Source of the DNA: Acholeplasmataceae bacterium
GTDB lineage: Bacteria; Bacillota_I; Bacilli_A; ML615J-28; CAG-698
NCBI GenBank assembly: GCA_012841865.1
Contig: DUTX01000008.1
Location: 1-64,000 of the forward strand
Direction: 5' to 3'
Length of the DNA stretch: 64,000 nucleotides
This document shows positions 8,506 to 18,313 of this stretch, one piece after another (position 1 is the stretch's first letter; each line of letters starts with the position of its first letter). Both the position numbers and the translations under genes were made by a program. Below the pieces are notes generated by a model. The model saw only the letters and a program-made list of their open reading frames with translations, made no database searches and was not told where the DNA came from.

Positions 8506-10921
8506 AGACGACAATATTAACTAATTTCTTCGGAACAACAATGACCTTTCTGATTGTTTTTCCGTCGAGATAAAATTGAATCTTTTCGCGGCTTAAAGCC
8601 AGTTTCTCGAGTTCATCCCGCGAAATATTACAATCCACTTCCACTTTATCGCGAATTTTTCCGTTTACCTGCAGTACAACCGTAAACATTTCTTCTTTAG
8701 TTTTGGCTTCATCATATGTCGGCCAAGTACTCTCTGCAATTGATTCTTCATGGTTTAAGACATTGTGATAGAGTTCTTCGGTAAGGTGCGGAGCAATCGG
8801 ATTTAAGAGTTTTAAGAAACCTTCCAAGTAATCAAGCGGAAGATAGGGGTGTTTGTAACATTCGTTAATGAAAATCATCATTTGGCTGATTGCGGTATTA
8901 AAGCGGAGATTTTCAAAATCTTCCGAAACCTTTTTAACCGTTTGATGATAGATTTTTTCTAATGTATAATCAGTGTCCTTAATATTAGCAATTTCCGTAT
9001 AAAAGCGATATACTCTTTCCAAGAAACGGCGCGGACCTTCAAGCCCCGCTGTCGACCAGGGTTTGATCGCTTCAAGCGGCCCCATAAACATCTCATAAAG
9101 TCTTAAGGTATCGGCACCGTATTTTTTAACAATGTCATCGGGGTTTACGACATTACCTTTTGACTTTGACATCTTCTCGCCATCTTCACCTAAAATCATC
9201 CCTTGGTTGAATAATTTCTGGAAGGGTTCATCCATTTTTACTACCCCGGCATCATATAAGACCTTATGCCAGAAACGGGAATAAAGGAGATGTAAAACCG
9301 CATGTTCGGTGCCGCCGATATATAAATCAACAGGAAGCCAGTGATTAACAAGTTCCTGAACTTCGGGGTCAGTTAAATCAAGGTATTGATTGTCTTCTCT
9401 TAAGATATAAGCAATATAATACCAGCAACTTCCGGCCCACTGCGGCATGGTATTGGTTTCTCTCCGGCCTTTGACGCCATCGGCGCGGACAACATGAAGC
9501 CATTCCTTCGCATTCGCTAGCGGCGATTCACCGGTTTTACTCGGAGTTATTTTATCAAGTTTCGGAAGTTCAAGCGGCAGGTCTTCAACTCCAAGAACTT
9601 CAATCGTTCCGTCTTCCCAGAGGATAATCGGGAATGGTTCGCCCCAATAACGCTGACGACTGAAAATCCAATCTCTGAGTTTATAATTGACGCTTCTTTT
9701 ACCAATGCCCTTAGCTTTCAAATGAGTAATCATTTTTTCGATTGCGTCTTCTTTATTAAGTCCGTCCAAGAAGTCAGAGTTGATATGGAGAGCGTCACCG
9801 ACAAAAGCTTCTTCGCTAATGTCGCCTTCTAGAACCGGAATAATTTCTAAATTAAATTTCTTTGCAAATTCATAATCCCTTTGATCATGAGCGGGTACCG
9901 CCATAATCGCGCCGGTTCCATAAGAAGAAAGCACATAATCAGCAATCCAAATCGGAATCGGTTTATTGTTGACAGGATTAAGGGCAAAAGCGCCGATGAA
10001 GACCCCAGTTTTTTCTTTATTCAAATCGGTGCGGTCAAGGTCGCTTTTGCTTCTTGCAGAATCGATGTATTTTAAGACTTCTTCTTTTTGCTCTGCGCTC
10101 ACGATTTTTTGAACCAAAGGATGTTCCGGAGCGAGCACGCAATAAGTTGCGCCGAACAAGGTATCGGGACGGGTTGTAAAAACGGTAAAGGATTCATCAT
10201 AACCTTCAACCTTAAATACAACTTCCGCGCCTTCGCTTTTCCCGATCCAGTTTCTTTGCATTTCCTTGACCGATTCCGGCCAGTCCAGACGGTCCAAGCC
10301 TTCAAGCAAACGTTCCGCATACTCCGTGATCTTTAAAACCCATTGCTTCATCGGTCTTTTTACAACCGGAAAGTTTCCGCGTTCGCTGACCATTTTTCCG
10401 TTCACATTGACAACTTCTTCGTTAGCGAGTACGGTTCCGAGTTCTTCGCACCAATTGACTTCAATTTCCCGCAGTTCCGCAAGCCCCTTTTCATAAAGCT
10501 TGGTAAAGATCCATTGAGTCCATTTATAATATTCCGGATCGCAGGTGCTGATTTCCCGGTCCCAGTCATAAGCAAGCCCAAGAATTTTTAATTGCTTTTT
10601 GAAGATTTTAATATTTTTTTCGGTAAACTCCCGGGGGTCATTGCCTGTCGAAAGCGCATATTGTTCGGCAGGAAGCCCAAAAGCATCAAAGCCGATCGGA
10701 TGTAAGACATTATAGCCTTGCATGATTTTCATTCTCGCAATAATGTCGGTTGCGGTATAACCTTCCGGATGACCGACATGAAGCCCCGCTCCGCTTGGAT
10801 AGGGGAACATATCAAGCACATAATACTTAGGTTTGTTCTTATCTAAAATTGTTTTAAAGGTTTTGTTTTCTTCCCAAAATTTTTGCCAACGTTTTTCTAT
10901 TTCACTATGATTATAATTCAT
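8504..10921 (-). CDS. leuS: Leucyl-tRNA synthetase
   Basis: LeuRS, 805 residues, charges tRNA-Leu in the cytosol. It has the class I signature [18 protein letters not shown] with HVGH at about residues 46-49, the CP1 editing domain ([20 protein letters not shown] and the [15 protein letters not shown] block), the tRNA-Leu catalytic block [24 protein letters not shown] near residue 575, and the C-terminal anticodon and LeuRS-specific domains. The length is typical of bacterial LeuRS. No T-box leader is seen; the gene follows a DUF1189-like membrane protein gene by 14 bases and probably shares its promoter. Confidence 0.97.
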   Translation of the reverse strand: MNYNHSEIEKRWQKFWEENKTFKTILDKNKPKYYVLDMFPYPSGAGLHVGHPEGYTATDIIARMKIMQGYNVLHPIGFDAFGLPAEQYALSTGNDPREFTEKNIKIFKKQLKILGLAYDWDREISTCDPEYYKWTQWIFTKLYEKGLAELREIEVNWCEELGTVLANEEVVNVNGKMVSERGNFPVVKRPMKQWVLKITEYAERLLEGLDRLDWPESVKEMQRNWIGKSEGAEVVFKVEGYDESFTVFTTRPDTLFGATYCVLAPEHPLVQKIVSAEQKEEVLKYIDSARSKSDLDRTDLNKEKTGVFIGAFALNPVNNKPIPIWIADYVLSSYGTGAIMAVPAHDQRDYEFAKKFNLEIIPVLEGDISEEAFVGDALHINSDFLDGLNKEDAIEKMITHLKAKGIGKRSVNYKLRDWIFSRQRYWGEPFPIILWEDGTIEVLGVEDLPLELPKLDKITPSKTGESPLANAKEWLHVVRADGVKGRRETNTMPQWAGSCWYYIAYILREDNQYLDLTDPEVQELVNHWLPVDLYIGGTEHAVLHLLYSRFWHKVLYDAGVVKMDEPFQKLFNQGMILGEDGEKMSKSKGNVVNPDDIVKKYGADTLRLYEMFMGPLEAIKPWSTAGLEGPRRFLERVYRFYTEIANIKDTDYTLEKIYHQTVKKVSEDFENLRFNTAISQMMIFINECYKHPYLPLDYLEGFLKLLNPIAPHLTEELYHNVLNHEESIAESTWPTYDEAKTKEEMFTVVLQVNGKIRDKVEVDCNISRDELEKLALSREKIQFYLDGKTIRKVIVVPKKLVNIVV

Positions 10922-10935
10922 CTTATCTCTTCTTT

Positions 10936-11739
10936 CTATCTTTGAATTAATTTTCTGCTCAATTTAGAAGCATAAATTACAGTCATTAATATCCCTACAA
11001 AAGAAAGCAAGGAAAATCCGAACAGTGAAGCCAGTAACTGACCAATCACATAAGGGGTTAAGGCATAAATCATCAACTGAAAAATGGAGCCGAAATTTAA
11101 ATAAGGAATAAAGAGTTTTTGGAAAAAGGTAATAATCAGTCCCAAAACTACCAAGGAAACCAAGGAAACCAGGAACAACACGGCTACATTCACAAAACCG
11201 GAAAAGAGGGAAAAGCGTTCCAATTGCTGATTTATGATTGGAAAAACAACGGACCAAAAATCATAATCATCGCTTACAGCCCCGGAAAAACTCAAGTTTT
11301 GTAAAGTTGAATAATCGCTGTAAGAGAAGAGTTCGATATTTGTTAGCGTGCGTTGGTAGATTACCTTATCCTTAGTTAGGATAATAAAGGTATCAACCGA
11401 AAAAGGAGAAATTTCCAAATCAATCTCACTTTCTGTAGTCATGATGACATTTAAATCATCCGCAAACTCTAACACGAATAAATCTTCACCAATATTTCCA
11501 GTATATATTAATTCATAATTTTCAATTTTATAAGGGACATCCTCGTTTCGAAAAGCTTCGCGAATAACTTTCTTATCAGCGTAGCTTAAAGCATCATCTC
11601 CGAACATGATAATGAAACTTGGAAGCGCGGAAAGGATTACTAAAACTAATAAGTATAGAATTGTGATTATTTTCTTTTCAAATCGGTAATTAATGATCTC
11701 GCTCGGATAAAAGAGACCGCTTCTGAATCTTTTTAACAC
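10936..11739 (-). CDS. DUF1189-like membrane protein
   Basis: 267 residues. One hydrophobic segment near the N-terminus ([21 protein letters not shown], about 26-46) is followed by about 130 soluble residues with beta-rich character, then three to four more hydrophobic segments from [20 protein letters not shown] to [15 protein letters not shown]. This outline ([19 protein letters not shown] start, large external loop, C-terminal membrane cluster) fits the DUF1189 group of Firmicute membrane proteins, whose function is not known. The start is GTG 11739 with GGAGG upstream. It has its own promoter and is probably co-transcribed with leuS. Confidence 0.7.
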   Translation of the reverse strand: MLKRFRSGLFYPSEIINYRFEKKIITILYLLVLVILSALPSFIIMFGDDALSYADKKVIREAFRNEDVPYKIENYELIYTGNIGEDLFVLEFADDLNVIMTTESEIDLEISPFSVDTFIILTKDKVIYQRTLTNIELFSYSDYSTLQNLSFSGAVSDDYDFWSVVFPIINQQLERFSLFSGFVNVAVLFLVSLVSLVVLGLIITFFQKLFIPYLNFGSIFQLMIYALTPYVIGQLLASLFGFSLLSFVGILMTVIYASKLSRKLIQR

Positions 11740-11764
11740 AGAGGATTACCTCCTAACTTCAATT

Positions 11765-11793
11765 ATTATAACAAATCAACATCTTTATTTCAA
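11765..11793 (-). promoter_or_regulatory. Promoter of the DUF1189-like gene and leuS
   Basis: On minus: TTGAAA (11793-11788), 17-base spacer, TATAAT (11770-11765), with an extended-10 TGT. This is a near-consensus promoter. Confidence 0.8.
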
Positions 11794-11804
11794 TACAAAT
11801 AATT

Positions 11805-12764
11805 TTAATCTAAATAATATTCTATGATTTTTTCAACAGAAAAATCACGGAATTTTAAGTATTTCTTAACTAATTCTACGATCTCTTCCAGCTTTAAATC
11901 AAGATTTTCATCGTCGTCTTTGTTTAAGTAGTATCTTAAAGAAGAAAGCAAACAATCCTTTGGAACAAGTCCCACAATTTCACTTGCTGTAATTTCGATT
12001 CCATAACGGCAGGCTTCCATCTTTACAGCTTCATAAGCCTGATAGAGCGCTGTTTTTGTATAATCGGTTAAATTCATCGTCACTTGACAGATATTACGGT
12101 CCATTAGTTTGGCGGCACCGGCTTGAATATAACGGTAACCCCCTCCGGAAAAACGGACTCTTCGGGCGATTCTTAAGACCTTTTTTTTGCTCGGTGAATC
12201 GGTATCAATATTATAGGCAATAAGCGGCTTTCTGCACCCGACGGCAATCGCTCCAGCGCTCTGATGAGGGACATCCCCATAATCTGCTCGCCAGAAAGGA
12301 TCCTGCATTTTCTCTGCTAAGCCTTCGAATTCACCTTTTCTGATATCGGGCAAATTCTCACATTGAGGACGTTTTCTAGAAAGGGCATAAAAGTAGATGG
12401 GTATCCCTGTTTTCTTAAAAATTGCTTCCCCAATCTCATAACTTAATTCAATGCATTCTTCCTCGCTAATTCCCTGAATCGGAATTATCGGCAAAACATC
12501 CAGAGCGCCCATCCGCGGATGTTCGCCTTTGTGTTCTCTCATATCAATTAATCTCACAGCTATTTCCGCACTTTCTACAATTCCCTTGACTACGGAATCA
12601 ACTTCACCGATAACAGTTACCACACTTCGGTTATATGAAGCGTCCATTTCTAAATTCAGGAGCTTAGTCCCGCCCAAACCTTTAAAAGGAGCGATTACTT
12701 CTTCCATTATCGCTTTGCTTTTGCCTTCAGAAAAATTAGGAACAATTTCTATAATTTGTTTCAT
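11805..12764 (-). CDS. ftcD: Glutamate formimidoyltransferase
   Basis: 319 residues, matching the formiminotransferase domain alone (N- and C-subdomains) without the cyclodeaminase. It transfers the formimino group between glutamate and tetrahydrofolate, the last step of histidine breakdown. Seen: the EIVPNFSEGK start, EHPRMGALDVLPIIP with the conserved catalytic His near residue 82, and the C-subdomain RYIQAGAAKLMDRNICQVTMNL. No histidine-utilisation genes are nearby, so here it may serve one-carbon folate supply; this is inference. An extended -10 (TGCTATACT, TATACT at 12787-12782) without a good -35 lies about 18 bases before the ATG, with RBS AGAGG. Confidence 0.93.
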   Translation of the reverse strand: MKQIIEIVPNFSEGKSKAIMEEVIAPFKGLGGTKLLNLEMDASYNRSVVTVIGEVDSVVKGIVESAEIAVRLIDMREHKGEHPRMGALDVLPIIPIQGISEEECIELSYEIGEAIFKKTGIPIYFYALSRKRPQCENLPDIRKGEFEGLAEKMQDPFWRADYGDVPHQSAGAIAVGCRKPLIAYNIDTDSPSKKKVLRIARRVRFSGGGYRYIQAGAAKLMDRNICQVTMNLTDYTKTALYQAYEAVKMEACRYGIEITASEIVGLVPKDCLLSSLRYYLNKDDDENLDLKLEEIVELVKKYLKFRDFSVEKIIEYYLD

Positions 12765-12850
12765 ATTCTTACCTCTAAATTAGTATAGCATAAATTACCA
12801 AAAAAATAAATATAACCCAGTTAAAGAATCCTTTTTAAAAAATAACCACT

Positions 12851-12882
12851 AAAAAAACCATGTCCCTATAAAGGAACATGGT
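12851..12882 (-). terminator. Terminator after the SDR gene
   Basis: On minus ACCATGT ... ACATGGT with an inner CC/GG pair is followed by TTTTTTT. Confidence 0.8.
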
Positions 12883-12898
12883 CAATGTTTGTATATAA

Positions 12899-13654
12899 CT
12901 ATGCCGTCCAGCCGCCGTCAGCAACCAAGACCTCACCATTTACAAAGCTCGAGTCTTCGCTAGCAAGGAAGAGCGCAACAGAGGCAATTTCTGAAGGATC
13001 AGCAGAACGCGGATTAAGATTCAAACTAAGCCCTGTGCGTGCTGCACCAAATTCGTTAATATTTGTCATCGTGCTTTGAATATTGGTCATAATCGCTCCC
13101 GGAGCAATCGCATTGCAACGGATTCCATTATTTGCATACATAAATCCGGTGTTTTTTGTAATCCCAATAACGGCAAACTTGCTGGCAGTATAAGCGCAAC
13201 CCGCAACCTTTCCGGTTAAACCGCCGATTGAAGCTACATTAATAATGTTGCCCTTTCCTTTTTCAAGGAAGATTGGTAAGACTTTCCGGATTGTTCTTAA
13301 TACGGAATTTACATTTACCGCAAAAACGCGGTCCCAATCTTCATCCTTAACAGCACCGGCAGGTTCCAAATTATCCATTATTCCGGCATTGTTTACCAGG
13401 ATATCAACCGTACCGTATAGATTTACGGTCTCATCTATTAAATGCTCTACATCAACTTGTAAAGCGACGTTGGTCTTGATAGCGCTCGCAGTGCCACCGG
13501 TGGAATTGATTTCTTCAACCACAGACTGCACTCCGTTCCAATTTATATCCGAAGCCACTACTTTCGCGCCTTCTTGTGCAAATCTAATCGCAATGGCTTT
13601 TCCGATACCGGATGCTGCTCCGGTTACTATAGCAACTTTATCTTTTAATTTCAC
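12899..13654 (-). CDS. Short-chain dehydrogenase/reductase
   Basis: 251 residues, a classical SDR. The NAD(P)-binding TGAASGIGKAIA is at 12-23, NNAG near 90, the catalytic Ser near 141 in VASIGG, and YTASK near 155 gives Tyr and Lys. An acidic residue after beta-2 (ASDINW) favours NAD. The C-terminus (VALFLASEDSSFVNGEVLVADGGWTA) is typical. The start is GTG 13654 with a perfect AAGGAGG. The substrate is not readable; its place beside the rhamnose genes suggests a sugar or lactaldehyde substrate, but a terminator separates it from rhaD and it has its own -10 box (TATAAT near 13677), so co-regulation is unproven. Confidence 0.85.
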   Translation of the reverse strand: MKLKDKVAIVTGAASGIGKAIAIRFAQEGAKVVASDINWNGVQSVVEEINSTGGTASAIKTNVALQVDVEHLIDETVNLYGTVDILVNNAGIMDNLEPAGAVKDEDWDRVFAVNVNSVLRTIRKVLPIFLEKGKGNIINVASIGGLTGKVAGCAYTASKFAVIGITKNTGFMYANNGIRCNAIAPGAIMTNIQSTMTNINEFGAARTGLSLNLNPRSADPSEIASVALFLASEDSSFVNGEVLVADGGWTA

Positions 13655-13755
13655 AACTAAACCTCCTTGCTATTATTATACTACGGGAGGTAGAGAATTA
13701 TTGGAAATATGATGCATAATATTTATGTAATACTCGTTAAAATATAAGCAATTAT

Positions 13756-13785
13756 TAAAAAGCTGCTAGTAAAACCGGCAGCTTT
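13756..13785 (-). terminator. Terminator after rhaD
   Basis: On minus AAAGCTGC ... GCAGCTTT is followed by TTAATAATT. It ends the rhamnose operon. Confidence 0.7.
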
Positions 13786-13823
13786 ATTTGTATTGTAACA
13801 AAATGTGTTTGATAATATTTTTA

Positions 13824-14639
13824 TTAATTTATTTTAATAAATTTTTCATTTGGTTTAATACCGAAAGCTTTAGTCAGTTCAATTAATTGTTCATCACTTA
13901 TTAAATTCTTGATGCCTAAGGGGAAAGCTTTTAAATAAATTCCCGCAGCTTTTTCGGCTGTCTCAATTAAACCGAAAACATCATCTAAAGAATTTCCAAC
14001 ACCGAAGACTCCGTGCATCGGCCATAAAACCAAGCGGTATTCCTGAAATTTTTTAGCCGTATGATAACCGATTTCTTCGTTTCCGCAAACCATCCAAGGT
14101 AATATTCCAATCCCTTCAGGAAAAACAATAATGCATTCGGTATTCATTCGCCATAATGTTTTTGAAAAGGCTTCTTCATCTAAATCATGAGCTATCGACA
14201 TAGCGATTAAATTCGTAGCATGAGTGTGAACCACGACTCTGTTTTTTGAATCAATTTTCAGTCTTTCCGTGTGAGACAATAAGTGGGAACTAAGTTCAGA
14301 AGTAGGAGCCCCGCCGTCCTCCAAGCCCCAAAGCAGGGAGGCGGTTTTTCCGTCTTCATTAATTCTGATAATTCCTAAATTTGTTTCTGGGTTTTTCTTC
14401 ACGTTTTTAAAATATTTACCGGAGCCGGTTACCAAAAAAAACTTTCCTGCTAAACTGGAGGCATCTACCGTTAGATTTATGTTTCTAAGCGGACTATTTA
14501 GCTTTAAATAATCCTTAAGCTCTTCTTCAAAAAGAAGATAAGAAATGTTTCCGGCGTTTCTTTCATGCCAGCCTTTTTGGTACATCAAATCAATCAGATT
14601 AGTCAATTCGGTAATAATTTTTGAATTATTTATCATCAC
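13824..14639 (-). CDS. rhaD: Rhamnulose-1-phosphate aldolase
   Basis: 271 residues, class II aldolase family; it splits L-rhamnulose 1-phosphate into dihydroxyacetone phosphate and L-lactaldehyde. Zinc ligands are visible in [13 protein letters not shown] (HTH) and in [11 protein letters not shown] (H), with the upstream Glu of the family near LWGLEDGG. The length fits RhaD. The gene is last in rhaB-rhaA-rhaD and its start overlaps the rhaA stop by 4 bases (ATGA), so it is translationally coupled. Confidence 0.93.
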   Translation of the reverse strand: MMINNSKIITELTNLIDLMYQKGWHERNAGNISYLLFEEELKDYLKLNSPLRNINLTVDASSLAGKFFLVTGSGKYFKNVKKNPETNLGIIRINEDGKTASLLWGLEDGGAPTSELSSHLLSHTERLKIDSKNRVVVHTHATNLIAMSIAHDLDEEAFSKTLWRMNTECIIVFPEGIGILPWMVCGNEEIGYHTAKKFQEYRLVLWPMHGVFGVGNSLDDVFGLIETAEKAAGIYLKAFPLGIKNLISDEQLIELTKAFGIKPNEKFIKIN

Positions 14640-15886
14640 TTTCTTTTTAACACACTTTCATAATTTTTTACTTTTTCAAGCCAACTAATTCCGGATTCAA
14701 TACCTTCTTTTTCTAGAAAATAATTATAAACAGCTTCGTACGGGTAGGTTTTCAGTTCCTCCAAATAAGCCAGTCTTGAGGTATAGTCGCCTTCCAGCTC
14801 CATTCTTTTTAATAATTCTTTTGGTTCCAGGAATGCTTTCAATAAAGCTTTTTGGACACTGCGAGCCCCTATTACCCAAGCAGCAATTCGATTTATTGAA
14901 GCGTCAAAAAAGTCGAGGCCAATATGAGTTTTCTCAAGCAAATTGTTTCTGACCAGGGCTGATGCAATTTCAAATAATTCGTCATCTAAAATTACCACAT
15001 GATCAGAATCCCAGCGCATTGGCCTTGATACATGAAGCATTAATTCTTTTAGATAGAGTAGAACCGTTGAAATTTTATCCGAAACGATTTCTGTCGGATG
15101 GAAATGTCCCGTGTCCAAGCAAAGCACTTTGTCATTTTTTAAGGCATAACTTAAATAAAATTCACTTGAACCAACGGTATAAGCTTCAACTCCGATTCCA
15201 AAAAGTTTTGGTTCCAAAGAATCTATTAGGTATCTTCCGTCCAATTTTTCAACAAAGATCTGATCCAGCGAATCTTTTAAACGCAACCTGGGGTTGTATC
15301 TGTCGACCGGTATATCTTTATAACCGTCCGGTATCCATATATTAACGACTGCTTTCTGTCCTAATTCCCTTCCGAAATACTCTCCGATTCTTCTGGAAGC
15401 CTGGCAATGTTTAATCCAAAAACTCCTGATCTCTTCATCGCTTGAAGATAAAGTAAAGCCGGATTCTGCCTGCTTATGGGAAAAACAGGTCGGATTAAAA
15501 TCGAGTCCCAAATTATTTTTCTTTGCCCATTCAACCCAGGTTTGAAAATGCCTGGGTTCAAGTTCATCCAAATCAACTTTCTCTTCTGTATCAGCATAAA
15601 TGGCATGAAGATTGACTTTATGACTCCCGGGGATTAAACTCAAAGCAAATTCGAGATCATCTCTCAGTTCTTCTACATTTCTTGCTCTGCCGGGATAGTT
15701 TCCGGTCACTTGAATGCCGCCACCGATTTTTTCATCTTGGAATAAGAAACCCTTCACATCATCACCCTGCCAACAATGCAGGGAAATCTTAATGTCTTTG
15801 AGCTTGGAAATTGCTTCTTCGGTTTCAACTCCTAATTCTTTGTAAATTCTTTTTGCTAATTCATAATTTTCTTTTACCATTGACAT
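14636..15886 (-). CDS. rhaA: L-rhamnose isomerase
   Basis: 416 residues, TIM-barrel metal-dependent isomerase converting L-rhamnose to L-rhamnulose. Recognisable blocks are the N-terminal [62 protein letters not shown] and [14 protein letters not shown], which carry the metal-binding Glu, Asp and His. The length is as expected. It is the middle gene of the operon, 6 bases after rhaB. Confidence 0.95.
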   Translation of the reverse strand: MSMVKENYELAKRIYKELGVETEEAISKLKDIKISLHCWQGDDVKGFLFQDEKIGGGIQVTGNYPGRARNVEELRDDLEFALSLIPGSHKVNLHAIYADTEEKVDLDELEPRHFQTWVEWAKKNNLGLDFNPTCFSHKQAESGFTLSSSDEEIRSFWIKHCQASRRIGEYFGRELGQKAVVNIWIPDGYKDIPVDRYNPRLRLKDSLDQIFVEKLDGRYLIDSLEPKLFGIGVEAYTVGSSEFYLSYALKNDKVLCLDTGHFHPTEIVSDKISTVLLYLKELMLHVSRPMRWDSDHVVILDDELFEIASALVRNNLLEKTHIGLDFFDASINRIAAWVIGARSVQKALLKAFLEPKELLKRMELEGDYTSRLAYLEELKTYPYEAVYNYFLEKEGIESGISWLEKVKNYESVLKRK

Positions 15887-15892
15887 AATTTT

Positions 15893-17359
15893 CTACCCTT
15901 TGATTAGATTTTTAAAGTTTCGATAATTTCTTTCATATTCTTCTGTTTTTACAGGATAATATATCTTTCTTCCAACAAAATTTTGAATAATCTCTTTTCC
16001 TTCTTCAATCGAAGCGATATCTTTTGAATACCACATTAAAACTAAAGCATTTCCGAGCACAGTAGCTTCGTTAGAACCCAACAGCACTTGTTTATTGGCA
16101 GCTGATGCAGTCATTCGATTTAACAAATCAATGTTTGTTCCGCCGCCCACAATTACGATTCGTTCAAATTTTTCTTTTACAATTTCCTCTAATTTTTCAA
16201 TGGTATACCGATATTTGAAAGCTAAACTCTGATAAATACAGAGGACGATTTCACCGACTGTTTCCGGAACAATTTGTCCTGTCCTCTTACAATATAATCT
16301 GATTTTATCCGGCATCTCTCCCGGCTGTTCAAATAAATAGTCGTCGGGATCGATGAAGGATTGAAAAGGTAGACTAGCAGAAGCTAGAATAGCTAAATCA
16401 GAAAACTCATAATTCCTACCTTCTTTTTCCCATTCCTTTTTACATTCATTTACAATCCAGAGTCCCATTATATTTTTTAAAAACATTATTGAATTATTAA
16501 AGCCGATTCCATTTGTATAATTACTAGAATAAGCAGCATCATTTGTGAGCGGTTTAGCTAGTGTAGTCCCGCAGAGACTCCAGGTTCCGGAACTGATATA
16601 GACATGTTTTTCACGGTAAGGAATACTTAGAATCGCACTTGCGGTATCATGGGAACAAACTGCAACAACAGGAACCCTGGGTACCCCTAATAATGATGCA
16701 ATTTTTTCTTTTAAAACACCGTATTTTTCGCCGGGATAAATAATCTCGGGAAAGATTTCGGAAGGTATTCCTAAATCCTCCAACTCAGATATTAAGGTTT
16801 TGCTTTTTAGGTCATAAAGGGAGGTGGTCGAGAGGTTTGTAATTTCAATCCTTTTTTCTCCCGTCAAAAAATAAGCAAGCAAATCCGGCATCATCAGCAT
16901 CTTACAAGCCTTTTTAAAAAGAGCCTGATTGTATTTAGCATCATAAACTAACTGAAAAATAGTGTTAAAATGGAGGTGCTGAATTCCGGTTTTTTGATAT
17001 AATTTGTTTTTATTAATAACCTCAAAAACACTCGCTTCAACAGTTCTTCCTCTAGAATCACGGTAAGACACCGGATCCTTTAGTAAATTTCCCTCTGAGT
17101 CAATTAATCCGTAATCGACTCCCCAAGTGTCGATGCCGATTGCCTTTATTTTTGGATATTTCTTAAAAGCGATACCGATGCCAGCGGTAATGTTTTCAAA
17201 AAGAAATTTGAAATTCCAAAATAAGGTTCCTTCTTTTTCATAAAGGGAATTTTTAAACCGGTAAATTTCAACAAATTCCAATTTGTTTTTGTCTTTAATT
17301 GTTACAATCAATCTTCCGCTTGATGCACCTACATCAATAGATAAATAAAATGACTTCAT
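15893..17359 (-). CDS. rhaB: Rhamnulokinase
   Basis: 488 residues, FGGY-family sugar kinase that phosphorylates L-rhamnulose at O1. Seen: the phosphate-1 motif SIDVGASSGRLIV (7-19), IGIDTWGVDYGLID (about 73-86), CSHDTASAILSIP, SSGTWSLCGTT and the adenosine loop IVIVGGGTNIDLLNRM. First gene of the rha operon, directly downstream of the divergent promoter; ATG 17359 is preceded by AAGGTGA. Confidence 0.95.
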   Translation of the reverse strand: MKSFYLSIDVGASSGRLIVTIKDKNKLEFVEIYRFKNSLYEKEGTLFWNFKFLFENITAGIGIAFKKYPKIKAIGIDTWGVDYGLIDSEGNLLKDPVSYRDSRGRTVEASVFEVINKNKLYQKTGIQHLHFNTIFQLVYDAKYNQALFKKACKMLMMPDLLAYFLTGEKRIEITNLSTTSLYDLKSKTLISELEDLGIPSEIFPEIIYPGEKYGVLKEKIASLLGVPRVPVVAVCSHDTASAILSIPYREKHVYISSGTWSLCGTTLAKPLTNDAAYSSNYTNGIGFNNSIMFLKNIMGLWIVNECKKEWEKEGRNYEFSDLAILASASLPFQSFIDPDDYLFEQPGEMPDKIRLYCKRTGQIVPETVGEIVLCIYQSLAFKYRYTIEKLEEIVKEKFERIVIVGGGTNIDLLNRMTASAANKQVLLGSNEATVLGNALVLMWYSKDIASIEEGKEIIQNFVGRKIYYPVKTEEYERNYRNFKNLIKG

Positions 17360-17378
17360 ATTTTCACCTTTACTTGAA

Positions 17379-17407
17379 ATTCTAGCACTTGTATTTGTTT
17401 ATGTCAA
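17379..17407 (-). promoter_or_regulatory. Promoter of the rhaBAD operon
   Basis: On minus: TTGACA (17407-17402), 17-base spacer, TAGAAT (17384-17379). Its -35 faces the -35 of the divergent regulator promoter 15 bases away, forming the inverted repeat TGTCAAC...GTTGACA. Confidence 0.85.
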
Positions 17408-17422
17408 CTTTTGATTAATTAG

Positions 17423-17451
17423 TTGACAAAATATCGTTTTCATTGCATAAT
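17423..17451 (+). promoter_or_regulatory. Promoter of the DeoR-family regulator gene
   Basis: TTGACA (17423-17428), 17-base spacer, CATAAT (17446-17451). Confidence 0.8.
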
Positions 17452-17460
17452 GTAATCAAA

Positions 17461-17478
17461 TTCAATCATTTTCAATCA
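17461..17478. promoter_or_regulatory. Direct repeats, possible DeoR operator
   Basis: TTCAATCA occurs twice, at 17461-17468 and 17471-17478, a 10-base period, overlapping the start site of the regulator. DeoR-family repressors often bind short direct repeats of this TTCAAT type, so autoregulation is plausible. Confidence 0.5.
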
Positions 17479-17491
17479 GAGGAAGAAAATA

Positions 17492-18250
17492 ATGCTTATT
17501 GACGAAAGACATAAAAAGATTATCGAAATTCTCAAAAAAGAAAAAATAATCAGCACTAAAAAATTAGCTAAACTTTTGTTTTTTAGCGAAGCAACGTTGA
17601 GAAGAGATTTAATCAAAATGGAACAGAAAGGAATATTACAAAGAACACGCGGCGGAGCATCTATTTTAGAATCCTTCGCAAACGAATCTTCCATTTTAAT
17701 CAGAGAACAAAAACAAATCCAAGAAAAACGCAGAATCGCCCTTAAGTGTTTTGAGTTGTTGAAGGATAATACTTCTTTCTTTGTCGATTCCAGCAGTACT
17801 GTCGGTTCTCTGCTCTATTATTTTCAGAACTTCGAAAATATAACTGTCATAACAAATAGTTTAAATAACTGCAGTATTCTCACAAAAACAACAAAAGCAG
17901 CGGTATATTTAACTCCGGGCTTGGTTGATCAAAAAACAAACTCTCTGCTTGGTTCTGATACAATAGAATATATTAAAAATTTTTATTGTAATGTGTTTTT
18001 GTTTTCTTGTAGCGGTTTGTCTTTACACGGAATCAGCGAAGCAAATTCGGAACAAAGTTTAATCAAAAGAGAAATGTTGAAACATTCCAAAACTCATATT
18101 TTATTAGTCGATCATACCAAGTTTAATAAAAATTATTTAAGTCTCAGTTATGGATTTGAAGATATTGATTATATTATCACCGATAAACTTCCCGATAGCG
18201 CATATATTAAACTCTTTCAAGAAAATAAAACCAAACTAATTATCGCTTGA
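17492..18250 (+). CDS. DeoR/GlpR family transcriptional regulator of the rhamnose genes
   Basis: 252 residues. The N-terminal winged helix-turn-helix is clear (DERHKKIIEILKKEKIISTK, then LFFSEATLRRDLIKMEQKGI and LQRTRGGA), followed by the DeoR sensor domain (DSSSTVGSLLYYF, NSLNNCSIL, LFSCSGLSLHGISEANSEQS, ILLVDHTKFNK) that binds a phosphorylated sugar. Divergent orientation from rhaB and the shared promoter region make it the likely local repressor of rhaBAD, probably released by a rhamnose pathway intermediate. RBS GAGGAAG lies 8 bases before ATG. Confidence 0.88.
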   Translation: MLIDERHKKIIEILKKEKIISTKKLAKLLFFSEATLRRDLIKMEQKGILQRTRGGASILESFANESSILIREQKQIQEKRRIALKCFELLKDNTSFFVDSSSTVGSLLYYFQNFENITVITNSLNNCSILTKTTKAAVYLTPGLVDQKTNSLLGSDTIEYIKNFYCNVFLFSCSGLSLHGISEANSEQSLIKREMLKHSKTHILLVDHTKFNKNYLSLSYGFEDIDYIITDKLPDSAYIKLFQENKTKLIIA

Positions 18251-18272
18251 TTAAAACTAGAGCTAAGGAAAC

Positions 18273-18304
18273 AAAAAAGCTGCCCAAGAAGATGGCAGCT
18301 TTTA
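18273..18304. terminator. Bidirectional terminator between deoR-type gene and lpdA
   Basis: AAAAGCTGCC ... GGCAGCTTTT with loop CAAGAAGAT lies between the two convergent genes. Confidence 0.85.
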
Positions 18305-18313
18305 TAATTTCGA

